The notes under the pieces: model-generated
The model's input: the letters and a program-made list of their open reading frames with translations, nothing else
What the model was told of the DNA's origin: nothing
Databases searched by the model: none
Program-made: the position numbers and the translations under genes
Part shown: positions 1 through 9,527 of the stretch, one piece after another
Position numbering within the stretch: position 1 is the first letter of the stretch
Layout of the letters: each line of letters begins with the position of its first letter
DNA from: Bacillota bacterium
Lineage (GTDB): Bacteria > Bacillota > TC1
Reading direction: 5' to 3'
DNA: 64,000 nt
Assembly (NCBI GenBank): GCA_024635925.1
Contig: JAGXHY010000016.1
Location: 61,215-125,214 of the forward strand

Positions 1-2
1 TA

Positions 3-947
3 GATACTGATGTTAAAGAAATTCGTATCTTTTCTCGTGATGAGAAAAAACAAGATGATATGAGAACTCTATATAAAAATGATAAGTTGAAGTTTTATAT
101 TGGAGACGTTAGAGATAAAGATAGCGTAAAAAATGCAATGCATGGTGTGGATTATATTTTTCATGCAGCGGCTCTTAAACAAGTGCCATCATGTGAATTC
201 TTTCCACTTGAAGCTGTTAAAACAAATATATTAGGAACAGATAATGTGCTTTCAGGGGCTATTGAAATGGGAGTTAAAAAGGTTATTTGCTTATCTACAG
301 ATAAAGCAGCATATCCAATTAATGCTATGGGTATTTCTAAAGCTATGATGGAAAAGGTATTTGTTGCCAAGTCCAAGATTGTTGATGCTGATGAGACTTT
401 GATTTGTGGTACTAGGTATGGAAACGTTATGGCTTCTAGAGGATCTGTTATTCCATTGTTTATTGAACAGATAAAGAGTGGTCAGCCACTTACTATAACC
501 AATCCTGATATGACTCGTTTCTTAATGAGTTTGGAGGATGCTGTGGAGTTGGTAGTTTTTGCATTTAAGAATGCTGAGGCTGGAGATATTATGGTGCAAA
601 AGGCACCTGCTTCAACTATTGGTGATTTAGCATTAGCCGTTAAAGAATTATTTAAAGCTGATAATGAGATTAGGATTATTGGCACTCGTCATGGGGAGAA
701 ACTTTGTGAAACATTACTCACAAAGGAAGAACATGTTGTTGCTCAAGATATGGGAGGTTTTTATAGGGTTCCTGCTGATAAGAGAGATTTAAATTACAAT
801 AAATACTACGTTGAAGGTGATCAAAAACTTACTGGAGAAGAAGACTATAATTCTCATAATACAAAGAGACTTAAGGTGGAACAAATTAAGGAAATACTTT
901 TAAAACTTGATTATGTTAAAGAACAATTGAAAAGTTGGAATAGATAA
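3..947 (+). CDS. capE: UDP-GlcNAc 4,6-dehydratase/5-epimerase CapE (5' partial)
   Basis: First enzyme of UDP-N-acetyl-L-fucosamine synthesis: a cytoplasmic SDR that dehydrates and epimerises UDP-GlcNAc. The frame is open from base 3 with no stop, and the residues before the first ATG (position 60) fit the family (IRIFSRDE), so the gene is cut by the window edge and the Rossmann glycine motif is missing. Visible marks are GDVRDKDSV, AALKQVPS and the MxxxK catalytic variant in NAMGISKAMMEK. CapE enzymes use Met where most SDRs use Tyr. The stop overlaps the capF start (TAATG), and capF and capG follow, which fixes the pathway. FnlA and WbjB are equivalent names. Confident in family and pathway; the enzyme was not tested. 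Confidence 0.9.
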   Translation, partial: DTDVKEIRIFSRDEKKQDDMRTLYKNDKLKFYIGDVRDKDSVKNAMHGVDYIFHAAALKQVPSCEFFPLEAVKTNILGTDNVLSGAIEMGVKKVICLSTDKAAYPINAMGISKAMMEKVFVAKSKIVDADETLICGTRYGNVMASRGSVIPLFIEQIKSGQPLTITNPDMTRFLMSLEDAVELVVFAFKNAEAGDIMVQKAPASTIGDLALAVKELFKADNEIRIIGTRHGEKLCETLLTKEEHVVAQDMGGFYRVPADKRDLNYNKYYVEGDQKLTGEEDYNSHNTKRLKVEQIKEILLKLDYVKEQLKSWNR

Positions 948-2056
948 TGAAGATATTAGTGACTGGTGCAAAAGGCTTTATTGGAAAGAATCTTATTTTT
1001 GAACTTAAGAACAGGAAATATGATGATATTCTAGAGTTCGATAAGGATAATGATTTAGGTCAACTTGATGAGTTTTGTAAAGATGCAGATTTTGTATTTC
1101 ATTTGGCTGGTGTTAATAGACCAAAGGATCAATCTGAATTCATGGAAGGTAATTTCGGATTAACTTCTATACTTTTGGATTATTTAAAAAAACAAGGAAA
1201 TACTTGTCCTGTTATGATATCATCTTCTACTCAAGCTAAGCTTGATAATGCTTATGGTGAAAGCAAAAAGGCTGGTGAAGATCTTTTATTTTCTTACGGT
1301 GAAGAAACTGGAGCAAAGGTTTTAGTTTATAGATTTCCTAATGTATTTGGGAAGTGGTGTAGACCAAACTATAATAGTGCAGTAGCAACTTTTTGTTATA
1401 ATGTAGCTAATGGATTGGATATTCAGGTTAATGATCCAAGTGTTGTTATGAATCTTGTGTATATTGATGATGTAGTTAATGAGTTAATTGGTGCTTTAGA
1501 AGGTAATGCTAATATTACTGGAGCTTTTTGTGAAGTTCCGGTTGTGCATACTATTACTTTGGGTGAAATTGTTGATTTAATTTATTCCTTTAAGAAGAGT
1601 AGAGAAGACAGATCAGTTCCCAAGATATCTGATGGATTTACAAAGAAACTTTATAGTACATATTTAAGTTATTTACCTAATGATAAATTCAATTATGATT
1701 TAAAAATGAATGTGGATCAGAGAGGCTCTTTTACTGAGTTTATAAAAACACCTGATCGAGGTCAGGTTTCAGTAAATATTTCAAAACCAGGAATTACAAA
1801 AGGAAACCATTGGCATCATACTAAAAATGAGAAGTTTTTAGTGGTAAGTGGTAAAGGTGTTATTCGTTTTAGAATGTTAAATTCAGATGAAGTCTTAGAG
1901 TATTTTGTGAGTGGAGATAAGATGGAAGTTGTTGATATCCCACCTGGTTATACTCATAATATTGAAAACTTGGGTGAAGTTGATATGGTAACTATTATGT
2001 GGGTTAATGAATCATTTGATTCCGAAAAACCTGATACTTATTTTTTGGAGGTATAA
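947..2056 (+). CDS. capF: UDP-2-acetamido-2,6-dideoxy-hexulose reductase CapF
   Basis: Second enzyme of UDP-L-FucNAc synthesis, a bifunctional reductase. The N-terminal SDR domain (about residues 1-245) starts with a GAKGFIGKNL nucleotide-binding loop and carries the catalytic YGESK (YxxxK). The C-terminal cupin domain (about 250-369) shows GNHWHHTKNEKF and IPPGYTHNIEN, the His-rich metal site expected for CapF. Length 369 aa is normal for the family. The start overlaps the capE stop by one base and capG follows after 3 bases, so the three genes are one transcription unit. Equivalent to WbjC/FnlB. Domain order and neighbours agree, so the call is firm. Confidence 0.93.
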   Translation: MKILVTGAKGFIGKNLIFELKNRKYDDILEFDKDNDLGQLDEFCKDADFVFHLAGVNRPKDQSEFMEGNFGLTSILLDYLKKQGNTCPVMISSSTQAKLDNAYGESKKAGEDLLFSYGEETGAKVLVYRFPNVFGKWCRPNYNSAVATFCYNVANGLDIQVNDPSVVMNLVYIDDVVNELIGALEGNANITGAFCEVPVVHTITLGEIVDLIYSFKKSREDRSVPKISDGFTKKLYSTYLSYLPNDKFNYDLKMNVDQRGSFTEFIKTPDRGQVSVNISKPGITKGNHWHHTKNEKFLVVSGKGVIRFRMLNSDEVLEYFVSGDKMEVVDIPPGYTHNIENLGEVDMVTIMWVNESFDSEKPDTYFLEV

Positions 2057-2059
2057 CTG

Positions 2060-3187
2060 ATGAAGAAATTAAAAGTTATGACTGTTGTTGGTACTAGACC
2101 AGAGATTATTAGACTGTCAGCTGTTATTAATAAATTAAATAAATCAGAAGCTATTGAACATATTCTTGTTCATACTGGACAGAATTATGATTATGAGCTT
2201 AATGAAGTTTTTTTTAAAGACTTCAATCTTAAAAAACCGAATTTTTTCCTTAATGCTGCAACAGGGACTGCTGTAGAAACTATTGGAAACATATTAATAA
2301 AAATTGATCCAATACTTGAAGAGGTTAAACCTGATGCATTTCTTGTATTAGGGGATACTAATAGTTGTTTGTGTGCAATTGCTGCTAAGAGAAGACATAT
2401 TCCTATTTTCCATATGGAAGCAGGTAATAGATGCTTTGATCAGAGAGTTCCTGAAGAGACTAATAGGAAGATTGTAGACCATACTGCAGATATTAATATG
2501 ACTTATAGTGATATTGCTAGAGAGTATCTTTTAAGAGAAGGTTTGCCTGCTGATAGGATAATCAAGACTGGTAGTCCTATGTTTGAGGTGCTTTCTTCTA
2601 AAAAAAATGATATATTTAAATCTGATATATTAAAAAGACTAGAACTTGAAGAAGGAAAGTATTTTGTTGTTTCAGCACATAGGGAAGAAAATATTAGTTC
2701 TGAGCAAAACTTTATGGATTTAGTAGATAGTATAAATACTCTTTCTGAGAAGTATCAGTTGCCTATAATTATAAGCACTCATCCTAGGACTAGGAAAATG
2801 ATTGAGGAAAAGGGTATTATTTTTAATTCTTTGGTACAGACATTGAAGCCTATGGGTTTCAATGATTATATAAGGCTTCAAATTGGTTCTAAGGCCGTTC
2901 TTAGTGATAGTGGAACTATTAGTGAGGAGTCTTCTATTCTTGGCTTTAAGGCTTTGAATATAAGGTATGCTCATGAAAGACCTGAGGCTATGGAAGAGGC
3001 ATCGGTTATGATGGTTGGTCTTAAGAAGGAGAGAATTCTTCAGGGTTTAGAAGTATTAGAGACTCAAGATAAGGATACTTTGAAATTGGTTGTAGATTAT
3101 AGTATGACAAATGTTTCTGATAAGGTGCTGCGGATTATATTATCTTATACAGATTATGTTAATAGAGTAGTTTGGGGATTAAATTAA
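2060..3187 (+). CDS. capG: UDP-N-acetyl-sugar 2-epimerase CapG (WecB family)
   Basis: Third enzyme of the UDP-L-FucNAc route: C2 epimerisation of the 6-deoxy-talose intermediate. It is a two-domain GT-B-like UDP-sugar epimerase of the WecB/MnaA superfamily. Visible motifs are GTRPEIIRLSAV near the N-terminus, HTGQNYD, the HMEAGNR block with the following acidic EET, SAHREEN around the middle and DSGTISEESS near the C-terminus. At 375 aa it is full length. The SD is GGAGG at 2047-2051. Its stop overlaps the next glycosyltransferase start (TAATG). Homology alone could also fit WecB, but its place after capE and capF favours CapG/FnlC/WbjD. Confidence 0.92.
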   Translation: MKKLKVMTVVGTRPEIIRLSAVINKLNKSEAIEHILVHTGQNYDYELNEVFFKDFNLKKPNFFLNAATGTAVETIGNILIKIDPILEEVKPDAFLVLGDTNSCLCAIAAKRRHIPIFHMEAGNRCFDQRVPEETNRKIVDHTADINMTYSDIAREYLLREGLPADRIIKTGSPMFEVLSSKKNDIFKSDILKRLELEEGKYFVVSAHREENISSEQNFMDLVDSINTLSEKYQLPIIISTHPRTRKMIEEKGIIFNSLVQTLKPMGFNDYIRLQIGSKAVLSDSGTISEESSILGFKALNIRYAHERPEAMEEASVMMVGLKKERILQGLEVLETQDKDTLKLVVDYSMTNVSDKVLRIILSYTDYVNRVVWGLN

Positions 3188-4500
3188 TGGATAAAATAGA
3201 TAACTGTAAGAATAATCCTAAGGTTTTAATAGTAAGTAATAATTCACTTAGTATGACTAATAACAATGGGAAAACACTTGAATCTTTTTTTAGTAGTTTT
3301 GATGCAAATCAAATTTCACAACTATATTTTAGTTCAGAGGTTCCTAATTCATCTGTTTGTGATAGTTTTTTTAGAATATCTGACAGAGATATAGTTCATA
3401 ATTTATTTAAGAATAATTTTTCATGTGGTGAAGTGATTTCTCAACATGAATTGGATATTAGTGGAGTTATAAAAGATGAAAAAATTAGCATAAATTCAAA
3501 TTTAAAAAAGTTTCAAACCATTCGTTTAATTCGAGAATTATTTTGGGCAATTGGAAAATGGAACACAAAAGAATTAAATAAATGGTTAGATAAATTTTCA
3601 CCAAATATTATTTTTTTCTGTGCAGGTGACTCTATTTTTGCTTATAAAATAGCCAGTTTCTTAGCCGATAAATATAAATCAAAATTAGTCGTTTATATAA
3701 CAGATGATTATGTGTTACCTCGAAATTCAATAAATCCTTTTTGGTGGATAAGGAGGAATATAATATTAAAACAAATGCGAAGAATTGTGAAAAAAAGCGA
3801 TTTATTTATGACTATATCTGATAAAATGAAAAACATATATAAAAATTTTCTTGGAAGAGATAGCATAGTTGCAGTAAATATGACTGATTCAATGAAGTTA
3901 GATATAAATGATGAATTAAGAAGTGATGAAATCTTTTTAGTATATACAGGTGGACTACATTTTAATAGGTATAAAACGCTTTCATTGTTAGCTAATAGCA
4001 TTAAAAAATATAATAGGATTAATATTTCAAAAAAAAATATTAAACTAAGAATTTACTCTAATCAAAAACCTAATAAAAGTATACTGAATAAGCTGAATGT
4101 AAAAGGGGCTAGCCAATATTGTGGCTCTCTTGATTCAAATAATTTAAAAAAAGTTCTTAATGAATGTTCGATATTAGTACATGTAGAATCATTTGATAGT
4201 CAAAGTATTAAGTCGACTAAACTATCAATATCTACTAAAATACCAGAATATTTATCATTGTCAAAACCAATTCTTGCTATTGGACCAAGTGAAGTTGCTT
4301 CAATGGAATATTTATCTGAAGTAGCTTATTGTATTACTAGTAAAAAGAATTTGTATGTAAAATTATCTGAATTTATTATTGATGATAATTTAAAAATAAG
4401 GTTATCTAATGATGCTGCAAATAAATATAAAAACTGCCATAATAAATTAGAATTAGAGAAAAAATTTAAATCTAAAATATGTGAAATATTAAGTGAGTGA
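3187..4500 (+). CDS. Glycosyltransferase, GT4-like
   Basis: Probable sugar transferase for repeat-unit assembly at the inner face of the membrane. The start at 3187 (ATGGATAAAATAG) overlaps the capG stop; an upstream in-frame ATG at 3172 lies inside capG and has no better SD. The protein is 437 aa, with an N-terminal half that ends in a basic segment, a linker, and a C-terminal half containing YTGGLHFNRYKTL and a closing PEYLSLSKPILAIGP block. This resembles the nucleotide-sugar-binding half of GT-B enzymes. The usual EX7E signature is hard to see. Codons are strongly A/T-biased compared with capEFG. Donor and acceptor cannot be deduced. Confidence 0.7.
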   Translation: MDKIDNCKNNPKVLIVSNNSLSMTNNNGKTLESFFSSFDANQISQLYFSSEVPNSSVCDSFFRISDRDIVHNLFKNNFSCGEVISQHELDISGVIKDEKISINSNLKKFQTIRLIRELFWAIGKWNTKELNKWLDKFSPNIIFFCAGDSIFAYKIASFLADKYKSKLVVYITDDYVLPRNSINPFWWIRRNIILKQMRRIVKKSDLFMTISDKMKNIYKNFLGRDSIVAVNMTDSMKLDINDELRSDEIFLVYTGGLHFNRYKTLSLLANSIKKYNRINISKKNIKLRIYSNQKPNKSILNKLNVKGASQYCGSLDSNNLKKVLNECSILVHVESFDSQSIKSTKLSISTKIPEYLSLSKPILAIGPSEVASMEYLSEVAYCITSKKNLYVKLSEFIIDDNLKIRLSNDAANKYKNCHNKLELEKKFKSKICEILSE

Positions 4501-4531
4501 TATATATAATCTGCAGAAGAAAGGTGTAAAA

Positions 4532-5494
4532 ATGAAACCGCTTATAAGTATTATCGTACCAATTTATAATTCCGAAAAATATCTCGATCGTTGTGTTAAT
4601 TCGATTTTGTTGCAAACATATGAGAACATAGAATTGATTCTTGTAAATGATGGTTCAACAGATAGTTCTTTATTAATATGTGAAAAATATAAATTGATGG
4701 ATTCTAGAGTGAAAATTATTAATAAAGTTAATGAAGGTGTATCATCAGCAAGAAATTGCGGTATAGATATAGCAAAAGGTGATTTGATAGGATTTGTAGA
4801 TAGTGATGATTATATAGACAAGGAAATGTATAATATATTAAGTAAAAAAATTTTAGAGGATACAGATTTAGTTGTTTTAATATCACATACAATAAATAGA
4901 TCTGAATTATTAGATTTTGATATAGATTATATATCAAGAGATGAAGCTTTATTCTACTTATTTCAACTAAAGTTTCCTACATCTTTGTGGGCTTATCTAT
5001 ATAAAAGAGATATCATTGAAAAAACTAGGTTAAATGAAAAGATTCATTTTTTTGAGGATTTTGAATTTAATTCAAAGATAATAATGAAAGCACAAAAAGT
5101 AAATTTGTGTAGAAGTTCTTTATATAACTATGAAATAAATGAAACAAGTATTAATAGTCAAAAAATAAGTTATAAAAAAATGTCTTGTCTTAATATTTAC
5201 GATAATCTAAAAAACGAACAATACATTAATGATAATCTTAACCTAAAAAAATCTTCTGAGTACTTTAGATCTCATTTTATAATTAGTGTAATAATAAGTT
5301 TATCTAATTCTCTCGATGTTGTGGACAAGGCATATTTTAAATTGATAAAAAACAGTTCAAAAGAAAAATTGAGAGATGTACTAACTTCAAAGTATGTACC
5401 CATAAAGTATAAAATAGTTATATTACTTAGTTCTTTTGGTCCTAAAATAACTGCAAAAAGTATTAATTTATTAAGAGGAATTAATAAAGATTAA
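4532..5494 (+). CDS. Glycosyltransferase family 2
   Basis: Inverting GT-A transferase adding one sugar to the lipid-linked repeat unit. The ATG at 4532 follows an AGAAAGG SD; the longer reading frame from 4493 overlaps the previous gene and lacks an SD, so the shorter start is preferred (320 aa). Clear GT2 marks are ISIIVPIYNSEKYLDRC at residues about 6-22, LVNDGSTDSS, EGVSSARNCG and GFVDSDDYID, giving the DXD-type metal site. The later FFEDFEFNSK supplies the acidic base region. Very AT-rich, like its neighbours. The sugar specificity is not readable from sequence. Confidence 0.88.
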   Translation: MKPLISIIVPIYNSEKYLDRCVNSILLQTYENIELILVNDGSTDSSLLICEKYKLMDSRVKIINKVNEGVSSARNCGIDIAKGDLIGFVDSDDYIDKEMYNILSKKILEDTDLVVLISHTINRSELLDFDIDYISRDEALFYLFQLKFPTSLWAYLYKRDIIEKTRLNEKIHFFEDFEFNSKIIMKAQKVNLCRSSLYNYEINETSINSQKISYKKMSCLNIYDNLKNEQYINDNLNLKKSSEYFRSHFIISVIISLSNSLDVVDKAYFKLIKNSSKEKLRDVLTSKYVPIKYKIVILLSSFGPKITAKSINLLRGINKD

Positions 5495-5532
5495 AATTTT
5501 TTTGTGAGTGATTAAAATTTGGAGGTTATTAA

Positions 5533-6954
5533 ATGAAATTTTTAAATATTATTAAAGGTGCATACATTACTTATACTATTTACGCTCTATTAATCATAGA
5601 TGTAACTAGTCTAAAGTTAATAGATATTTTACCAGCTTTATTTATTATGTGGCTGATGTATATATTTTTTATACTTGGTTTTAAAATTAACAGTAGACCA
5701 AAATGGAGCTCATATATTAATCGCATAAAAACAAGCACCTCAAAAATTCTTAATAAACTAAAGTTAAAATTATTTATTAAATCAATTATATTATTTACAA
5801 CTTCAATTTTTACTTTAGTAAGTTCATTTATTATTACTTTAAAAAATAGAACTTCCTGGATACTTAAGAAACCAAAGTTAACTTTATTTTTAATAGCAAT
5901 GGGCACATTAATTACTTCTGTTTTATCTGCTTGGTTTTATACTGGAAAGACACCTGTTGGTGTTTTTATAGGCTTGTTTGGCAGTGGGACTCCTTTATAT
6001 GCTGATTATCAATTGTATTCACAAGTAAATAATCTTGCAGTGTTTACAATTCAAAAAATACCATTTATATTAATGATGTTTTATACTAAAATAGTTTTAT
6101 TCTATTCATTAATATTATTTTTTATAATTAAAGATAAAACTAATATATTTGAAAAGAGCTGTTTGTTTTTAATTGTAAGTTCACATATATATTTTGGAAT
6201 CGCTCGAGGAACGAATTATGAATTATTTGAAATAGTTTTATTGATAATATTTATAATACTTTCAAAAAGCAAAATAAAACTAAAAAACAAACCTGCTTTT
6301 TTGAAATATTTTCTTATTGTTTTTTCTATTGGAATGATGATTTTTCTCTTTTATATCCGAATTAGTGCTAGGGGCTTTATATTTGATTACAAGATAAACT
6401 CTGATTTTACATATAATTCTAATGGTATAGTCTCATTAATTTCACCTTATATATCATCCGTAATTATATTACTTTATAATTATTTTGGTTTTGGATTTTA
6501 TTATGTCTCTAATTTTGTGATAAAAATATGGTTTGCAAGTTTAAGTAATTTTATATCAGGTTTAATTCCTTTCGGTTATTATTTACAAAACCACAGTTAT
6601 ATTCAAGAACTAATAAGAAATCATTTAGTTATGAACGGAAGATGGCATCCAGATATAATTAATGCTATTAACTATTTTGGTATAATTGGAGTAATTATAT
6701 TACTATTTATCCTTGGAATACTTACTCGTATTATTATGAAGCAAAAGAAATCAGCATTATTATATTTAACACAATTTATAATATTCATGCAAATGATTTC
6801 TTTACCAGTAGGTAATTTTCTTTTGGCTTCTAGTTCCAGTAAACTTATAGTTATGTTAATAGTATTTTTATGGATTTGGAAATTGCTAATTAAGAATAAG
6901 TTTAAGTTTAAAAATTTGAACATAACAAATAGTATATCTGATAGGAGAGTATAG
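5533..6954 (+). CDS. Wzy-like polysaccharide polymerase (membrane)
   Basis: Polytopic membrane protein of 473 aa with about ten to twelve hydrophobic segments spread along its length and basic loops between them. There is a long outer loop near residues 340-380 (GYYLQNHSYIQ...NGRWHPD). This profile and its place between glycosyltransferases and a Wzx flippase are typical of oligosaccharide repeat-unit polymerases, which join flipped repeat units outside the membrane. No conserved catalytic motif identifies it, as is usual for Wzy. SD GGAGG at 5521-5525. The next gene starts immediately after the stop. Confidence 0.72.
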   Translation: MKFLNIIKGAYITYTIYALLIIDVTSLKLIDILPALFIMWLMYIFFILGFKINSRPKWSSYINRIKTSTSKILNKLKLKLFIKSIILFTTSIFTLVSSFIITLKNRTSWILKKPKLTLFLIAMGTLITSVLSAWFYTGKTPVGVFIGLFGSGTPLYADYQLYSQVNNLAVFTIQKIPFILMMFYTKIVLFYSLILFFIIKDKTNIFEKSCLFLIVSSHIYFGIARGTNYELFEIVLLIIFIILSKSKIKLKNKPAFLKYFLIVFSIGMMIFLFYIRISARGFIFDYKINSDFTYNSNGIVSLISPYISSVIILLYNYFGFGFYYVSNFVIKIWFASLSNFISGLIPFGYYLQNHSYIQELIRNHLVMNGRWHPDIINAINYFGIIGVIILLFILGILTRIIMKQKKSALLYLTQFIIFMQMISLPVGNFLLASSSSKLIVMLIVFLWIWKLLIKNKFKFKNLNITNSISDRRV

Positions 6955-8079
6955 ATGATTAAAGTTGGATTATTAACAATTAATGACTATAGTAATTATG
7001 GTAATAGATTGCAGAACTATGCTTTACAAGAAGTGTTGATTAGTTTAGGTTGTAGTGTAAAGACAATTGTGCAAGATAGAATTTCTTTGTCAGAAAAAAG
7101 TAATAGATCAACTTTGCAGAAGATTAAAAACTTTCTTATAATTTCAAATAAAAAAAAAATAGAGTTAATTAAAACAAACATCGAATTAAAGATTTACAAA
7201 AAATATAGAAAGGAAAAGATTGCTAATCTCAAAAAATTTACATCAATGTTCATTAATGAAGAGAGTGATATAATATCAGTAAATAAAGTCCCACAATCAT
7301 TAATAGATAAATATGATTATTTTATTACGGGAAGTGATCAAGTATGGAATCCTAATTTTGGATTTGGTAATGAGATTGATTTTATTGAGTTTGCACCTAA
7401 AAATAAGCGAATTTCTTATGCTGCAAGCTTTGGGATTTCTGTTATTCCAGATAAGTATATTGAAGATTACAAGAAAAGATTAACTAATATAAATAGGATA
7501 TCAGTAAGAGAAGAAGCAGGGGCAGAAATAGTTCGCTCTTTAACCGGAAAAGAAGCTATTGTTCTGGTAGATCCTACTCTCTTAATAGATAAGAATAGAT
7601 GGATAGCCATTTCTACTGATCATATTGAAAAACCGGTAAAAAAATACTTATTAACTTATATGCTTGGTGATATTAAAAAGTCTTACAAAGAATATATAAA
7701 TAAAATTTCTAAGGAAAACAATTTAGAAGTAGTAAACTTAGCTAGTTATAAAGATAAAAAGAGATACGCTATATGTCCTAGGGAATTTATTGATTATTTC
7801 AATTCAGCTGAAATAGTTATTACTAATTCATTTCATGGTGTGGTTTTTTCGATATTACTTGAAAAAGCTTTTATAGTTTTAAGTAGGGGGAATTTGAATT
7901 CAAGAATCGATACATTACTTAAAAAATTTAAATTAGAAGAAAGAAAATTTGATGACATTATAAAGCAAAGCAATCCATTTAAGATTAATTATTTACATGT
8001 TTCTGAAATACTAGAAAAAGAAAGAAATAAATCATGTTCTTATCTGAAAAATGCTTTAGGAATAGAAAATAAACAATAG
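6955..8079 (+). CDS. Polysaccharide pyruvyl transferase family protein
   Basis: Predicted enzyme that adds a pyruvate ketal to a sugar of the repeat unit from phosphoenolpyruvate (CsaB/WcaK-type fold). N-terminal GLLTINDYSNYGNRLQNYAL is the family opening. The middle carries FITGSDQVWNPNFGFG and YAASFG, and the C-terminal half shows EIVITNSFHGVVFSILLEK, the conserved Ser-Phe-His-Gly block. Length 374 aa is usual. ATG follows the wzy stop directly, with GGAGAG in the end of wzy as SD. A pyruvate decoration would make the polymer acidic; this is inferred from the family. Confidence 0.87.
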   Translation: MIKVGLLTINDYSNYGNRLQNYALQEVLISLGCSVKTIVQDRISLSEKSNRSTLQKIKNFLIISNKKKIELIKTNIELKIYKKYRKEKIANLKKFTSMFINEESDIISVNKVPQSLIDKYDYFITGSDQVWNPNFGFGNEIDFIEFAPKNKRISYAASFGISVIPDKYIEDYKKRLTNINRISVREEAGAEIVRSLTGKEAIVLVDPTLLIDKNRWIAISTDHIEKPVKKYLLTYMLGDIKKSYKEYINKISKENNLEVVNLASYKDKKRYAICPREFIDYFNSAEIVITNSFHGVVFSILLEKAFIVLSRGNLNSRIDTLLKKFKLEERKFDDIIKQSNPFKINYLHVSEILEKERNKSCSYLKNALGIENKQ

Positions 8080-8402
8080 ATTAGTCAATCATTTATACAA
8101 AATTTTAAAAGAAGTGTATATAAAAGAGGCTTAATTATAAACCTTAATTTGATACTGCGTTGCAAACTTTTTTTATACTTAGTTTCTAAACTCTAAAAGA
8201 TTTTTGTGATTGATTGTATGTTAAAGTTTTGAGCAAGGTTATTATAGCTAGATTAATGTATGTCTTTGATGCAGGATAAATAGTCCCCAATGCTCATTAT
8301 AATATAATCATTAAAGCGGTTTACTGAAGACGAAAATACTCATGAAACAACTTAATTAGTTTGTTCTTAGAAGGACAATATATTTAGAGAGAGGTATAAC
8401 TA
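8080..8402 (+). other. Intergenic gap inside the polysaccharide locus
   Basis: 323 bases without an open frame of useful length, AT-rich, with no strong hairpin/T-run terminator and no paired -35/-10 of good quality that I can see. Short translated stretches interrupted by stops occur around 8245-8350 but match no family I recognise. The SD for the next gene (GAGAGAGG) lies at 8386-8394. The gap breaks an otherwise gap-free operon and may be a scar of gene loss or insertion. Confidence 0.4.
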
Positions 8403-9527
8403 ATGAACATTTCATATATTGCACAGAAACAATTGTTAAGTTTGTATAACGTAATAATTGATGAACTTGTAAGAGGTCAAAAATTAAACATAAAATCTAA
8501 ACTAAAAAATATAAGAATAGCATTATTAAATGGTCAAAATCCATTTAAATCTAAGAAGTATTTTTGGCCAAATGCGCTGTTGGCACAATCTTTAGAATAT
8601 TTCTTTATATTTAATAAAGATTATAAGACTATTGAGGCACTTGAATATTATTATAGTAGGTGGATAAAAAGTGGAGCTAAAGTAGATTATATTGATCAAG
8701 CAACACATGGATATGTTTTAGCATTTCTATATGAACAGACAAACAAAGAAATTTATAAAAAAATCTTAGATTCTATTTATAATTTTTTGAGAAGTCAACC
8801 CAAAACTCCTAGTGGAGGCTTGTTCTACAGAAAAGGGAATAACGGTACTGTTTTAGTTGACGGGGTTGGAATGACCTGTCCTTTTTTAACTAGATATGGT
8901 GTGTTATTTGAAAATAAAGATGCAATTAAAATGGCATTAGATCAAATAATTAGTTATTTGGAGCATGGATTAGATAATCGAAGCAAATTACCATATCATG
9001 GATATAATGAGAATTATGGTATTAATGTAGGGATAATTGGATGGGGGAGAGGTGTGGGGTGGTTACTTATCGGTTTAGTTGATACACTTGAAAGAATTTC
9101 TCATACGGATAGTTTATATGAGTATATTAAAACAAAATTTATTGAGATAACAGATACTGTAATTGATTTCCAAAAAGCAGATGGTTCTTTCTCTTGGCTA
9201 CTAGAGGCCACTTCGGGGGAATCAGATTCATCGGCAACCTCTATGATAGCTTATTCAATTCAAAAAGCCATATGGTTAGGAATAATAGATGATAAATATT
9301 TAACGTATACCAAAAAAGCTTTTAAGTCTATTAATAATTTAATAGATGAAGGAAGAGTACAAGGCTGCTCAGGCGAGTGTATAGGTATAGGATTATACCC
9401 TCAAGTTTTTGGAAACTATCCATGGACTCAAGGTCCGAGCACTGCTTTTATAGCTTTATTAGCGGTACATGAAAAGACTTTAAGTCAATCGGGGAATGAA
9501 AAAGGTGTTTATGTTGAAATTAAATAG
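8403..9527 (+). CDS. GH88/GH105-like unsaturated glycuronyl hydrolase family protein
   Basis: A 374-aa protein with the (alpha/alpha)6-barrel pattern of YteR-type hydrolases. LVDGVGMTCPFLTRYG near residue 160 holds the Asp that acts as general acid in this family, followed by PYHGYNENYG and WGRGVGWLLIGLVDTL near residues 210-230. No signal peptide or membrane segment is seen, so it should act in the cytoplasm. Family members remove unsaturated uronic acids from lyase products. Inside a polysaccharide assembly locus the role is unclear: trimming of recycled oligosaccharide or a different substrate are both possible. It overlaps the start of the flippase gene. Confidence 0.75.
   Translation: MNISYIAQKQLLSLYNVIIDELVRGQKLNIKSKLKNIRIALLNGQNPFKSKKYFWPNALLAQSLEYFFIFNKDYKTIEALEYYYSRWIKSGAKVDYIDQATHGYVLAFLYEQTNKEIYKKILDSIYNFLRSQPKTPSGGLFYRKGNNGTVLVDGVGMTCPFLTRYGVLFENKDAIKMALDQIISYLEHGLDNRSKLPYHGYNENYGINVGIIGWGRGVGWLLIGLVDTLERISHTDSLYEYIKTKFIEITDTVIDFQKADGSFSWLLEATSGESDSSATSMIAYSIQKAIWLGIIDDKYLTYTKKAFKSINNLIDEGRVQGCSGECIGIGLYPQVFGNYPWTQGPSTAFIALLAVHEKTLSQSGNEKGVYVEIK

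Noticed and set aside
8080..8402. Transposase remnant or small gene in the polysaccharide-locus gap
   Set aside because: Short translated pieces around 8245-8350 are interrupted by stops and match no family I know; no inverted terminal repeats are seen.
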